A DNA stretch of 64,000 nucleotides, taken from positions 10,301 to 74,300 of the forward strand of contig CAYJQC010000023.1 in the NCBI GenBank assembly GCA_964372215.1. Direction: 5' to 3'. Numbering within the stretch: the first letter of the stretch is position 1; each line of letters begins with the position of its first letter. Origin of the DNA: DAIMFL01 sp964372215. GTDB lineage: Bacteria > Pseudomonadota > Alphaproteobacteria > Dongiales > Dongiaceae. The notes beneath the pieces were generated by a model. That model saw nothing but the letters and a program-made list of their open reading frames with translations. It was not told the DNA's origin and ran no database searches. Shown here piece after piece: positions 51,447 through 60,650 of the stretch. The position numbers and the translations under genes were made by a program.

Positions 51447-52283
51447 ATGCGGCTGTTGTTCTGTGGTGACGTGGTCGGCCGGTCGGGCCGCGACGTGGTG
51501 GGCGAGCATCTGCCGCGGCTGCGCCGCGAGCTCGGCCTCGACTTCGTCGTGGTCAACGGCGAGAACGCCGCCGGCGGCTTCGGCATCACCGAGAAGATCT
51601 GCGCCGACATCTATGCCGCCGGGGCCGACGTTATCACCACCGGCAACCATGTCTGGGACCAGAAGGAAACGGTCGGCTTCATCGGCGGCGATCCGCGGCT
51701 GCTGCGCCCGGTCAACTTCCCGGCCGGCACGCCGGGCCGCGGCGCCGGGGTGTTTCCGGCGACCCGCGGCCGCAAGGTGATGGTGGTGAACCCGATGGGG
51801 CGGCTGTTCATGGATGCGCTCGACGATCCCTTCGCCGCGGTCGAGCGCGAGCTGGCGAGCCAGCGCCTGGGCGGCACCGTCGACGCGATCATCGTCGATG
51901 TCCATGCCGAGGCCAGCAGCGAGAAGATGGCGATGGGGCAGGTGCTGGACGGCCGGGTCTCGCTGGTGGTCGGCACTCACACCCATGTGCCGACCGCGGA
52001 TGCCCAGATCCTGCCCCGGGGAACCGCCTACCAGACCGATGCCGGGATGTGCGGCGACTACGATTCGGTGATCGGGATGGAGAAGGCGGTGCCGATCGCC
52101 CGCTTCACCCGCAAGCTGCCGACCGAGCGCCTGGCGGCGGCGTCGGGGCCGGCGACGCTGTGCGGGGTCTATGTCGAGACCGACGACAAGTCCGGGCTGG
52201 CGCTGCGGGTCGAACCGGTCAGGCTCGGCGGCCGGCTGGCGCCGCACCGGCCGCAGCCGCAGGTTCAGGTCAAGGCGGGATAG
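51447..52283 (+). CDS. TIGR00282 family metallophosphoesterase (YmdB type)
   Basis: A 278-residue dinuclear-metal phosphoesterase. Metal-binding segments are in order: FCGDVVG, VVNGENAAGG, TTGNHVWDQKE, VDVHAEASSEK and VGTHTHVPTADA. The Bacillus relative YmdB hydrolyses cyclic nucleotides, 2',3'-cNMPs included, and affects RNA turnover and biofilms. In alphaproteobacteria it usually lies near yebC and the 5-FCL gene, as here. Activity in this organism is inferred. Confidence 0.94.
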   Translation: MRLLFCGDVVGRSGRDVVGEHLPRLRRELGLDFVVVNGENAAGGFGITEKICADIYAAGADVITTGNHVWDQKETVGFIGGDPRLLRPVNFPAGTPGRGAGVFPATRGRKVMVVNPMGRLFMDALDDPFAAVERELASQRLGGTVDAIIVDVHAEASSEKMAMGQVLDGRVSLVVGTHTHVPTADAQILPRGTAYQTDAGMCGDYDSVIGMEKAVPIARFTRKLPTERLAAASGPATLCGVYVETDDKSGLALRVEPVRLGGRLAPHRPQPQVQVKAG

Positions 52284-52320
52284 CGGAGCTGTCGGCGGCG
52301 GGCGGCCGCCGCGGACCGGC

Positions 52321-52596
52321 TCAGCGGCGGGCGGCGGGCAATACCTCGGACAGCACCACCTCGAGGCTGCCGAGCTGGCCGGTGATCTGCTCGGCCAGGG
52401 CGCGCGCCGCGTCGGCGCCGGCCAGGGCCGAGGGATGGCGTGCCGCTTCCTCGATGCCGTCCAGGGACGCCAGGCTCATGTTGAGAGCGGCGGCGTCGAG
52501 CGTCGCCGCCAGGGCGCCGAGGCCGAACCCGCCGGCAGCGGCATCGTTGGCTGCCGGACCCTGCGGCGAGCCCGGGGCGCTTCCCTTGCGAGACAT
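52321..52596 (-). CDS. Small hypothetical protein
   Basis: A 91-residue Ala-rich protein with a basic start (MSRKGSAPGS), then ALAATLDAAALNMSLASLDG and a helical C-terminus ALAEQITGQLGSLEVVLSEV. No family was recognised. GGAG lies 9 bp before the ATG at 52596, which favours it being real. The frame also extends upstream to 52770 without a better start. It is convergent with the phosphoesterase gene and divergent from yebC. Confidence 0.5.
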   Translation of the reverse strand: MSRKGSAPGSPQGPAANDAAAGGFGLGALAATLDAAALNMSLASLDGIEEAARHPSALAGADAARALAEQITGQLGSLEVVLSEVLPAARR

Positions 52597-52844
52597 GGCG
52601 ATGCTCCATTGCGATGCGGCCGATGCAAGCGGCTTGGCAGTTTCCGCCGCGGTCGGTAAATGGATGCTGAACAGGCACCCGGCGGCGGCGATCGGAACCG
52701 GCGCCGCGGCGGGCCGGCCGGCGGCGCCGGAACATCCAAATATTGCCATATTGAGGAGATACCGATGCATCGCGGGCTGCCCACGTCACCACAATATGTG
52801 GTAGATAGTGCCCTGCAACTCGCCGGATTTGGGGTAGAGCGCTG

Positions 52845-53594
52845 ATGGCTGGCCATTCGCAATTCAAGAACATCATGTACCGCAAGGGCGCGCAGGACGC
52901 CAAGCGGGCCAAGGTGTTCACCAAGATCATCCGCGAGCTCACGGTGGCCGCACGGACCGGCGCGCCCGATCCGGAGTCCAATCCGCGGCTGCGCGCGGCG
53001 ATCCAGGCGGCGCGCAACGCCAACATGCCGAAGGACACCATGGAGCGCGCGATCAAGCGCGGTGCCGGCGGCGACGACGACACCAGCTACGAGGAAGTGC
53101 GCTACGAGGGCTACGGCCCCGGCGGCGTCGCCATCATCGTCGAGGCGCTGACCGACAACCGCAACCGGACCGCGAGCGAGGTGCGCTCGGCGTTCTCCAA
53201 GCATGGCGGGACCCTGGGCGAGACCAACAGCGTCTCCTTCATGTTCGAGCGCAAGGGGGTGGTGCGCTACCCGGCCAAGGTGGCCTCGGCGGACGGCATG
53301 TTCGAGGCGGCGCTCGAGGCCGGCGCCGACAATGTCGCGAGCGACGACGAGGCGCACGAGGTGACCTGCGCGGTCGAAGACTTCGCGGCGGTGCGCGACG
53401 CGATCGAGGCCCGCTTCGGCGCGTCGCAGGAGGCGCGGCTGCAATGGCGGCCGATGAACAGCATCCCGGTCGACGCCGACACCGCCGCGACGCTGCTCAG
53501 GCTGATGGACGTGCTCGACGACAATGACGACGTGCAGACGGTGTCGGCCAATTTCGACGTCGCCGAAGACGTGATGGCACGGCTGACGGCCTGA
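52845..53594 (+). CDS. YebC/PmpR family regulator
   Basis: A 249-residue YebC-family protein. It opens MAGHSQFKNIMYRKGAQDAK, with NMPKDTMERAIKRGAGGDD, the YEGYGPGGVAIIVEALTDNR core, and TASEVRSAFSKHGGTLG. YebC proteins were described as DNA-binding regulators, and more recently as ribosome-associated factors that relieve stalling at proline runs. The second role fits this proline-rich window. It stands before ruvCAB as is usual. Confidence 0.96.
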   Translation: MAGHSQFKNIMYRKGAQDAKRAKVFTKIIRELTVAARTGAPDPESNPRLRAAIQAARNANMPKDTMERAIKRGAGGDDDTSYEEVRYEGYGPGGVAIIVEALTDNRNRTASEVRSAFSKHGGTLGETNSVSFMFERKGVVRYPAKVASADGMFEAALEAGADNVASDDEAHEVTCAVEDFAAVRDAIEARFGASQEARLQWRPMNSIPVDADTAATLLRLMDVLDDNDDVQTVSANFDVAEDVMARLTA

Positions 53595-53666
53595 CGGTCG
53601 GATGGTGGCCATTTCCGCGTTTCGACGCGCGTCCCATCGCCGCGCCGCCCATTGGAGCAACGCCTG

Positions 53667-54185
53667 ATGCGATTGCTGGGCCTCGATCCGGGGCTGCGCC
53701 ATACCGGCTGGGGAATCATCGAGGCCGAAGGCAACCGCCTGCGTCATGTCGCCGACGGCGCGCTGCATCCCGATCCGACGCTGGCGCTGGCCGAGCGGCT
53801 GGTCCAGCTCTATCACGGCCTCGGCGAGGTGATCGCCCGGTACCGGCCGAGCGAGGCGGCGGTGGAGGAGACCTTCGTCAACAAGAATCCGACCTCGACC
53901 CTGAAGCTCGGCCTGGCGCGCGGCGTGGTGCTGCTGTGCCCGGCGCTCGCCGGCCTGAAGGTCGCCGAGTACCCGGCCAACCTGGTGAAGAAGTCGGTGG
54001 TCGGCGCCGGCCATGCCGGCAAGGAGCAGGTCCAGATGATGGTGAAGGTGCTGCTGCCGGGCGCCGCGCTGGAAACGCCGGATGCCGCCGACGCCCTCGC
54101 CGTCGCGATCTGCCACGCCCACCACGCGGGGACCGCGCGCCGCTGGGAAGCGGCCGAGGCGCGCGCCGCCGGGGCCGCCCGGTGA
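53667..54185 (+). CDS. ruvC: Holliday junction resolvase RuvC
   Basis: A 172-residue endonuclease that cuts four-way junctions. Catalytic acids: D7 in LGLDPGLR, E67/E68 in AAVEETFVNKN, and the Asp pair in TPDAADALAVAICHAHH. The DNA-contact segment GLARGVVLLCPALAGLKV is present. The ATG at 53667 follows GGAG. It overlaps ruvA (GTGA). Confidence 0.96.
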   Translation: MRLLGLDPGLRHTGWGIIEAEGNRLRHVADGALHPDPTLALAERLVQLYHGLGEVIARYRPSEAAVEETFVNKNPTSTLKLGLARGVVLLCPALAGLKVAEYPANLVKKSVVGAGHAGKEQVQMMVKVLLPGAALETPDAADALAVAICHAHHAGTARRWEAAEARAAGAAR

Positions 54186-54787
54186 TCGCCAAGCTGACCG
54201 GGGTGCTCGATTCCACCGGCACCGACTGGGCGGTGGTCGACGTCGCCGGCGTCGGCTACCTGGTGTTCTGCTCGTCGCGCACCCTGGCCGCGCTGCCGGG
54301 GATCGGCAAGACCGTGAGCCTCCATGTCGAAACCCATGTGCGCGAGGACCACATCCATCTCTACGGCTTCGCCGCCGCCGCCGAGCGCGAGTGGTTCCGG
54401 CTGCTGACCACGGTGCAGGGGGTTGGCTCGCGCGTCGCCCTGGCGGTGCAGAGCGTGCTGTCGGCGAACGACCTGATGCAGGCGATCCTGGCCCAGGACA
54501 AGACCGCCCTGGTGCGCGCCAACGGCGTCGGGCCGAAGCTCGCCGGGCGGATCGTCGCCGAGCTCAAGGACAAGGTGGGCGGGGTCAGCCTGGCGGCCCC
54601 GGCCGCCGCGCTGGCCGCGGCGGGCGAGGCCGGCGGCCCGCTCGCCGATGCGGTGTCGGCGCTGGTCAATCTCGGCTACCGCCGGACCGAGGCGTTCGGC
54701 GCGGTCGCCCACGCGGCGCAGGCGCTCGGTTCCGATGCCGGCATCGAGGCGCTGATCCGCGCCGGGCTCAAGGAACTGTCGGCATGA
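54182..54787 (+). CDS. ruvA: Holliday junction helicase subunit RuvA
   Basis: A 201-residue tetrameric junction-binding protein that guides RuvB. Domain I starts IAKLTGVLDSTGTDWAVVDV, with VGYLVFCS and the HVREDHIHLYGF acid loop. Two helix-hairpin-helix motifs follow (LLTTVQGVGSRVALAV and VRANGVGPKLAGRIVAELKD). Domain III binds RuvB. The GTG start overlaps ruvC, and the stop overlaps the ruvB ATG. Confidence 0.96.
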   Translation: MIAKLTGVLDSTGTDWAVVDVAGVGYLVFCSSRTLAALPGIGKTVSLHVETHVREDHIHLYGFAAAAEREWFRLLTTVQGVGSRVALAVQSVLSANDLMQAILAQDKTALVRANGVGPKLAGRIVAELKDKVGGVSLAAPAAALAAAGEAGGPLADAVSALVNLGYRRTEAFGAVAHAAQALGSDAGIEALIRAGLKELSA

Positions 54788-55848
54788 GCGAGAGCCGGGT
54801 CATCGCCGCCGAGGCTGAGATCGACGACGGCGCCGAGGTCTCGCTGCGGCCGCAGACGCTCGGCGACTTCGTCGGCCAGCAGCAGCTGCGCGACAATCTC
54901 GCGATCTTCATCGCCGCCGCGCGGGCGCGCGGCGAGGCGCTCGACCACGTGCTGTTCCACGGCCCGCCGGGCCTCGGCAAGACCACCCTGGCGCAGATCG
55001 TGGCACGCGAGCTCGGGGTCGGCTTCCGCGCCACCTCCGGGCCGGTGATCGTGCGCGCCGGCGACCTGGCGGCGCTGCTCACCAACCTGCAGCCGCGCGA
55101 CGTGCTGTTCATCGACGAGATTCACCGGCTGCCGCCGGCGGTCGAGGAGGTGCTCTACCCGGCGATGGAGGACTTCCATCTCGACCTCATCATCGGCGAG
55201 GGCCCGGCCGCGCGCTCGGTCCGGATCGACCTGCCGCCGTTCACGCTGATCGGCGCCACCACGCGCTCCGGCCTGCTGACCACGCCGCTGCGCGAGCGCT
55301 TCGGGATTCCGCTGCGGCTCGATTTCTACACCGCGCCGGAGCTCGAGCTGATCGTCGGCCGGGGCGCGCGCATCCTCGCCCTGGACCTGGAGCCGTCCGG
55401 CGCCGCCGAGATCGCGCGCCGGTCGCGCGGCACCCCGCGGGTCGCCGGCCGGCTGTTGCGCCGGGTGCGCGACTTCACCGCGGTCGGCGGCGAGCCGCGG
55501 GTCGACGGGCGGCTGGCCGACGCGGCGCTGACCCGCCTCGACGTCGATTCCTGGGGCCTCGACGCCATGGACCGGCGCTATCTCGCCTGCATCGGCGAGA
55601 ACTACGGCGGCGGGCCGGTCGGGGTCGACAACCTGGCGGCCGCCCTGTCGGAACAGCGCGACGCGATCGAGGAGGTGATCGAGCCTTATCTGATCCAGCG
55701 CGGCCTGCTGCAGAGGACGCCGCGCGGCCGCATGCTGACCGCCGCCGGGTTCCGCTATGTCGGGCTGACTCCGCCGGCGACCTCCGGGCAGATGGAGCTG
55801 CTGGCCGCCGGGGCCGAAATCGTGGCCGGGGAGGCGCTCGATGACTGA
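54784..55848 (+). CDS. ruvB: Holliday junction helicase subunit RuvB
   Basis: A 354-residue AAA+ motor for branch migration. LRPQTLGDFVGQQQLRDNL, Walker A GPPGLGKT, Walker B VLFIDEIHRL, sensor 1 IGATTRSGLLTTPLRERFG and the arginine-finger region follow in order. The winged-helix domain ends YLIQRGLLQRTPRGRM. Overlapping starts and stops tie ruvC-A-B into one unit that continues into ybgC. Confidence 0.97.
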   Translation: MSESRVIAAEAEIDDGAEVSLRPQTLGDFVGQQQLRDNLAIFIAAARARGEALDHVLFHGPPGLGKTTLAQIVARELGVGFRATSGPVIVRAGDLAALLTNLQPRDVLFIDEIHRLPPAVEEVLYPAMEDFHLDLIIGEGPAARSVRIDLPPFTLIGATTRSGLLTTPLRERFGIPLRLDFYTAPELELIVGRGARILALDLEPSGAAEIARRSRGTPRVAGRLLRRVRDFTAVGGEPRVDGRLADAALTRLDVDSWGLDAMDRRYLACIGENYGGGPVGVDNLAAALSEQRDAIEEVIEPYLIQRGLLQRTPRGRMLTAAGFRYVGLTPPATSGQMELLAAGAEIVAGEALDD

Positions 55849-56305
55849 GCCGCTGCGCAGCGCGCGCCGGCGCGCCGGCCGGGTCGCGGCGGCGCTGCCG
55901 CCGCATCGCCATTCCCTGCGGGTCTATTACGAGGACACCGATGCCGGCGGCGTCGTGTACTACGCCAACTACCTGAAATTCGCCGAGCGGGCGCGCACCG
56001 AGATGATGCGCGCGGCCGGCGTGCCCCATGCCCAGATGATCGCCGGCGACGGCGTCAGCTTCGCGGTCCGCCGCTGCGAGGTCGACTATTTCCGGCCGGC
56101 GCGGCTCGACGACCTGCTCGACGTCGAGACCCGGCTGCTCGAGGTCGGCGGCGCCAGCCTCGAGGCCGAGCAGATCGTCGGGCGCGACGGCGACGAGCTG
56201 GCCCGTATCCGCGTTCGCCTGGCCTGCCTCGACACCAGCGGGCGGCCGTCGCGCCTGCCGAAATCCGTGCGCGCCACCCTGCTGGCGGCGCTGCCGGGAA
56301 GCTGA
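55841..56305 (+). CDS. ybgC: Tol-Pal associated acyl-CoA thioesterase YbgC
   Basis: A 154-residue hot-dog-fold thioesterase. The core YYEDTDAGGVVYYANYLKFA has the catalytic Asp, followed by ERARTEMMR and FRRCEVDYFRPARLDDLL-like strands. The first 25 residues are Arg/Ala-rich. In E. coli YbgC acts on acyl-CoA or acyl-ACP and binds the phospholipid machinery. It overlaps ruvB by 8 bp and leads into tolQ. Confidence 0.94.
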   Translation: MTEPLRSARRRAGRVAAALPPHRHSLRVYYEDTDAGGVVYYANYLKFAERARTEMMRAAGVPHAQMIAGDGVSFAVRRCEVDYFRPARLDDLLDVETRLLEVGGASLEAEQIVGRDGDELARIRVRLACLDTSGRPSRLPKSVRATLLAALPGS

Positions 56306-56355
56306 CCCGGCATTCCCACATGCAACCCACGATTCCCGAAGAGTGAGCGTTTCCG

Positions 56356-57174
56356 ATGGCCCTAGCACAAGAAACCCCGGCTGCCGTTCCGACCACCCCG
56401 GTCGACCCGGCGATGCCGCTCGATCCGACGACCATGCCGGCCAATCCGGTGCCGGGGGTCGACGCCGCCATGCTCGCCGGCTCGATGCCCGATCATTCCA
56501 TGACCATCCTCGGCCTGTTCATGCAGGCCGACATGATCGTGAAGATCGTCATCGTGCTCCTGGTCCTGGCCTCGTTCTGGAGCTGGGCGATCATCTTCGA
56601 CAAGATCCTGCGCATGCGCCGGCTGCGCGCCCAGGCCCGCCAGTTCGAGGAGGCGTTCTGGTCCGGCGGCTCGCTCGAGGAGCTGTTCGACCGCATCGGC
56701 ACCAGACCGCCCGATCCGATGTCCTCGGTGTTCGTCGCCGCCATGAAGGAATGGCGCCGCTCGGCGGCCAAGGGCCTGCTCGCCACCGACCAGCTCCGGG
56801 CCGGGCTGCAGGAACGCATCGAGCGGGTCATGGACATCACCCTCGGCCGCGAGATGGAGCCGATCGAGCGGCACATGGTGTTCCTCGCCTCGGTCGGCTC
56901 GTCGGCGCCGTTCGTCGGGCTGTTCGGCACGGTCTGGGGCATCATGAACAGCTTCGCCGCGATCGCCGCCTCGAAGAACACCAGCCTGGCGGTGGTGGCG
57001 CCCGGCATCGCCGAGGCGCTGTTCGCCACCGCGCTCGGCCTGGTCGCGGCGATCCCCGCGGTGCTCGCCTACAACAAGCTGTCGGGTGACATCGGCCGCT
57101 ACGGCCACCGGCTGGAGGCGTTCTCCGGCGAGTTCGGCGCCATCCTGTCGCGCCAGCTCGAGGAGAAGCGCTAG
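56356..57174 (+). CDS. tolQ: Tol-Pal proton channel protein TolQ
   Basis: A 272-residue inner-membrane protein. An unusually long proline-rich N-terminus (about 50 residues) comes before the first helix (IVKIVIVLLVLASFWSWAII). The other two helices carry VGSSAPFVGLFGTVWGIMNS and FATALGLVAAIPAVLAYN, the TolQ/ExbB family core. With TolR it forms the proton channel that powers outer-membrane constriction during division. It is directly adjacent to tolR. Confidence 0.95.
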   Translation: MALAQETPAAVPTTPVDPAMPLDPTTMPANPVPGVDAAMLAGSMPDHSMTILGLFMQADMIVKIVIVLLVLASFWSWAIIFDKILRMRRLRAQARQFEEAFWSGGSLEELFDRIGTRPPDPMSSVFVAAMKEWRRSAAKGLLATDQLRAGLQERIERVMDITLGREMEPIERHMVFLASVGSSAPFVGLFGTVWGIMNSFAAIAASKNTSLAVVAPGIAEALFATALGLVAAIPAVLAYNKLSGDIGRYGHRLEAFSGEFGAILSRQLEEKR

Positions 57175-57681
57175 ATGGCCGGCGGCCTCATGGGCGGCGG
57201 TGGCCGCGGCAACACCCGCTACAGCCGCCGGCGCTCGTACCGGCCGATGAGCGAGATCAACGTGACGCCGCTGGTCGACGTCATGCTGGTGCTGCTCATC
57301 ATCTTCATGGTGACGGCGCCGCTGCTGACGGTCGGCGTGCCGGTCGACCTGCCGCAGACCCAGGCCGAGGTGCTGTCCGACCCGGACGAGCCCCTGGTCA
57401 TCACCGTCAACGCCGAGGGGCAGCTGTTCCTGCAGGAGACCCCGGTCGAGATCGAGGGGCTGGCGCCGCGCCTGGTCGCCATCACCCAGAACAAGCTGGA
57501 CACACGGATCTACGTGCGCGGCGACCGCAGCATCCAGTACGGCCGGGTCATGGAGGTGATGGGCGCCCTGACCACCGCGGGGTTCAGCCAGGTCGCGCTG
57601 ATCGCCGAGCTGCCCGGGGCGGTCGCGGAGCCCGGCGGCGGGCCAGCGGAGCCGGCCGAAGGCGGCGGGACCGCCAACTAA
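57175..57681 (+). CDS. tolR: Tol-Pal protein TolR
   Basis: A 168-residue protein with one membrane helix. The proton-carrying Asp is in INVTPLVDVMLVLLIIFMV, and the periplasmic domain has GVPVDLPQTQAEVL and YVRGDRSIQYGRVMEVMGAL. The C-terminal 20 residues are Pro/Gly/Glu-rich. The start immediately follows the tolQ stop (no gap). Confidence 0.95.
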   Translation: MAGGLMGGGGRGNTRYSRRRSYRPMSEINVTPLVDVMLVLLIIFMVTAPLLTVGVPVDLPQTQAEVLSDPDEPLVITVNAEGQLFLQETPVEIEGLAPRLVAITQNKLDTRIYVRGDRSIQYGRVMEVMGALTTAGFSQVALIAELPGAVAEPGGGPAEPAEGGGTAN

Positions 57682-57684
57682 TCC

Positions 57685-58614
57685 ATGCGTGCCGGCGCCA
57701 CATTCTCGCTCGCCCTGCACCTGGCGATCGTCCTGCTGTTCGCCTTCGGGCTGCCGAATTTCTTCGCGCCCGACGAGTTCGTGCAGGCGATCCCGGTGCA
57801 GATCGTCAATATTTCCGACGTCACCACCCAGACCGAAGCGCCGCAGCCGGCGCCGCCGGCCCCGGAACCGCCGAAGCCCGAGGAACCCAAGCCGGCGCCG
57901 CCGCAGCCCGAGCCGCCCCCCGCACCCCCGCCCCCGGCGCCCGAGCCGCCGGCGCCGGAGCCGCCCAAGCCCGAGCCCGCGCCGGTAGTACCGCCGCCGC
58001 CCCCGGCGCCGGAGCCCGAGCCGATTCCGGAACCGGTGGTCGTCCCGCCGGAGCCGGAACCCGAGCCGGAACTCAAGCCCGAGCCCGTGGTCGAGGAGGC
58101 CAAGGTCGAGCCGCCGCCGCCGGCGCCGCCGAAGAAGCCGACGCCGCCCAAGCCGGCGGCCGAGGCGCCGAAGCCGGAGCCGGAGCCGGAGCGCAGCATT
58201 GCCGACGTGCTGAAGGATCTGGAGAAGTCGACGGAGCAGGCGCCCGAGGCGCCGGCGGACCAGCCGGCGGCGCCGCAAACGGCGTCCCAGGCGCCGCTCG
58301 GCAGCGAGCTGTCGACCAGCGAGCGCGACGCGATCGCCAACCAGATCCAGCAGTGCTGGAACATCGACATCGGCATGCAAGGCGTCGAAGATATCGTCGT
58401 GGCCCTCGACGTGCAGTTCAATCCGGATGGGTCGGTCTATCGCATCGACTTCGCCGATCCGTTGCAGGTTGCGGCCGATCAGCGCTACCGCGTCCTGGCG
58501 GAGCGCGCGCGCGTGGCTGTCCTGGAATGCAGCCCGATCCGCGTGACCTCGAGCTACAACAACTGGAAGAGCATCACATTCAGGTTCAACCCGAGGGGAA
58601 TATTCGGCCTATGA
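57685..58614 (+). CDS. tolA: Tol-Pal protein TolA
   Basis: A 309-residue energy transducer that spans the periplasm. An N-terminal anchor (SLALHLAIVLLFAFGLPNFF) is followed by a long Pro/Glu/Lys-rich extension (about 55-170) and a C-terminal domain with CWNIDIGMQGVEDIVVALDV and the closing SSYNNWKSITFRFNP. The linker is unlike the E. coli Ala/Lys helix but typical of alphaproteobacteria. The polyproline runs should need EF-P. The stop overlaps the tolB start. Confidence 0.92.
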   Translation: MRAGATFSLALHLAIVLLFAFGLPNFFAPDEFVQAIPVQIVNISDVTTQTEAPQPAPPAPEPPKPEEPKPAPPQPEPPPAPPPPAPEPPAPEPPKPEPAPVVPPPPPAPEPEPIPEPVVVPPEPEPEPELKPEPVVEEAKVEPPPPAPPKKPTPPKPAAEAPKPEPEPERSIADVLKDLEKSTEQAPEAPADQPAAPQTASQAPLGSELSTSERDAIANQIQQCWNIDIGMQGVEDIVVALDVQFNPDGSVYRIDFADPLQVAADQRYRVLAERARVAVLECSPIRVTSSYNNWKSITFRFNPRGIFGL

Positions 58615-59957
58615 GAAACACAGCAACGATCCGGAAGAGTCTCGCTGCGTTCGGGCTCATGGCGCTTGCGCTCACAGGGCTGGCCGGCGCTGCGGCGGCG
58701 CAAGTGGTCATCGACATCACCAAACCGAACGTCCAGCCGGTGCCCATTGCGGTGTCCGATCTCTACGGCGCCGCGCCCGAGGACGGCGCCGTCGGCGCCG
58801 ACATCTCACGGGTGATCGCCGCCGACCTCGAGCGCTCCGGTCTGTTCGCGCCGATCGACAAGCGCGCCTTCATCCAGACCCCGGATTCGCTCCGGGTCCA
58901 GCCGCGCTTCGGCGACTGGCGGGTGATCAACGCCCAGGCGCTGGTCTCCGGCAGCGCCGAGAAGCAGCCCGACGGCCGGCTCAAGGTCGAGTTCCGGCTG
59001 TGGGACGTGGTCGCCGAGCAGCAGATGACCGGCCTCGCCTACTTCTCGACGCCGGAGAACTGGCGCCGGGTCGCCCATATCGTCGCCGACGCCATCTACA
59101 AGCGGATGACCGGCGAGGACGGCTATTTCGACTCGCGCATCGTCTATGTCTCGGAGACCGGGCCGGGGGATCGCCGGATCAAGCGCCTCGCCATCATGGA
59201 CCAGGACGGCGAGAACCACCGCTTCCTGACCGACGGCAAGACCCTGGTGCTGACCCCGCGCTTTTCCCCGAGCACCCAGGAGATCACCTATCTCTCCTAT
59301 TTCAACAACCGGCCGCGGGTCTACCTGTTCAACATCGACAGCGGCCAGCAGGAGGTGCTGGGCGACTTCCCGGGCATGACCTTCGCCCCGCGCTTCTCGC
59401 CTGATGGCAACGTCGTGGTCATGAGCCTGGCCCAGTCCGGCAATACCGACATCTACAGCATGGACCTGCGGACCCGGCGGGTGACCCGGCTGACCGACCA
59501 CCCGTCGATCGACACCTCGCCGTCCTACTCGCCGGACGGATCGAAGATCACCTTCAATTCCGACCGCGGCGGCGCCCAGCAGATCTACGTCATGAACGGC
59601 GACGGCTCCAACGTGACCCGGATCAGCTACGGCAAGGGCCGCTATGCGACCCCGGTCTGGTCGCCGCGCGGCGACCTGATCGCCTTCACCCGCATGGCCG
59701 ACGGCCAGTTCTATATCGGCGTCATGAAGCCGGACGGCACCGGGGAACGCCTGCTGACCAAGGGCTTCCTGGTGGAGGGGCCGACCTGGGCGCCCAACGG
59801 GCGCGTGCTCTCGTACTTCCGCCAGACGCCCGGCAACTCGAACGGCGAGGGCGCGACCAGTCGCCTCTACACGATCGACTTGACCGGCTACAATGAACGG
59901 GAAGTCGTGACGCCGCTCGACGCGTCCGATCCGGCCTGGTCTCCCTTGATTCCCTAG
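58611..59957 (+). CDS. tolB: Tol-Pal protein TolB
   Basis: A 448-residue periplasmic protein. A signal peptide (GLMALALTGLAGAAAAQ) precedes the TolA-box-like N-terminus VVIDITKPNVQPVPIAV. The N-terminal domain (to about 170) is followed by a six-bladed propeller with repeated SPDG motifs (APRFSPDGNVVVMSL, SPSYSPDGSKITFNSDRGG, GRYATPVWSPRGDLIAFT). It binds Pal. The start overlaps tolA by ATGA. The -35 box of the pal promoter lies in its last codons. Confidence 0.96.
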   Translation: MRNTATIRKSLAAFGLMALALTGLAGAAAAQVVIDITKPNVQPVPIAVSDLYGAAPEDGAVGADISRVIAADLERSGLFAPIDKRAFIQTPDSLRVQPRFGDWRVINAQALVSGSAEKQPDGRLKVEFRLWDVVAEQQMTGLAYFSTPENWRRVAHIVADAIYKRMTGEDGYFDSRIVYVSETGPGDRRIKRLAIMDQDGENHRFLTDGKTLVLTPRFSPSTQEITYLSYFNNRPRVYLFNIDSGQQEVLGDFPGMTFAPRFSPDGNVVVMSLAQSGNTDIYSMDLRTRRVTRLTDHPSIDTSPSYSPDGSKITFNSDRGGAQQIYVMNGDGSNVTRISYGKGRYATPVWSPRGDLIAFTRMADGQFYIGVMKPDGTGERLLTKGFLVEGPTWAPNGRVLSYFRQTPGNSNGEGATSRLYTIDLTGYNEREVVTPLDASDPAWSPLIP

Positions 59958-59975
59958 GGGTGCGTGACTATAGTG
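59947..59975 (+). promoter_or_regulatory. Predicted internal promoter for pal
   Basis: TTGATT (59947-59952), 17-bp spacer, TATAGT (59970-59975). The -35 box overlaps the last codons of tolB. The leader of about 120 nt holds a 10-bp stem, CATGCAGCGA with TCGCTGCGTG (60002-60034). Confidence 0.65.
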
Positions 59976-60103
59976 CGCGCGCGAAAGGCCCCAGAATCAA
60001 GCATGCAGCGAGTCTGTCCCGAATTCGCTGCGTGCCCTCCAGGTCCGGCGTCTCTCTCCGAGTTTCGTCTACACTCCACAGGGGTAGGGTAAGAGGTCCC
60101 AAC

Positions 60104-60613
60104 ATGCGCTCTTCTAACGCCTTCAAGATTTCCGCAGCCTTCGCGGGGCTCCTGCTCCTGGCGGCCTGCGCCTCCGAGGCCGAACAGCCGGCCGACACCA
60201 GCGGCTCCGGCACCGGCAGCACCCAGACGGCGACGACGGCTCCCGCCGGCCCGGTTGCGGGCAGCAAGGATGACTTCACGGTCAATGTCGGCGACCGGGT
60301 CTTCTTCGGCTTCGACAAGTACGACCTGACTCCCGATGCCCGCGCGCAGCTCGAGCAGCAGGCGGCGTGGCTCAAGACCTATCCGCAGCACACCTTCGTG
60401 CTCGAAGGCCATGCCGACGAGCGCGGCACGCGCGAGTACAACCTGGCGCTCGGCGAGCGGCGGGCCAACTCGGTGAAGAACTACCTGGTGGCGCTCGGCA
60501 TCGACCCGAACCGCATCACCGTGATCTCCTACGGCAAGGAGCGTCCGGAGGTTCTCGGTTCGAACGAGGCCGCCTGGGCGCAGAACCGCCGTGCGGTCAC
60601 GAACCTGAACTAG
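60104..60613 (+). CDS. pal: Peptidoglycan-associated lipoprotein Pal
   Basis: A 169-residue outer-membrane lipoprotein. The lipobox is LLAAC with C22 as the lipid-bearing residue. A Thr/Ser/Gly-rich linker leads to the OmpA-like domain: RVFFGFDKYDLTPDAR, FVLEGHADERGTREYNLALG and ISYGKERPEVLG, ending RRAVTNLN. It ties the outer membrane to peptidoglycan and to TolB. AAGAGGT precedes the ATG. Own promoter upstream and strong terminator downstream allow high expression apart from tolQRAB. Confidence 0.97.
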   Translation: MRSSNAFKISAAFAGLLLLAACASEAEQPADTSGSGTGSTQTATTAPAGPVAGSKDDFTVNVGDRVFFGFDKYDLTPDARAQLEQQAAWLKTYPQHTFVLEGHADERGTREYNLALGERRANSVKNYLVALGIDPNRITVISYGKERPEVLGSNEAAWAQNRRAVTNLN

Positions 60614-60650
60614 CATGCCGCGGCTTCGGCCGCGCGCAGCCGTTCCAGAG

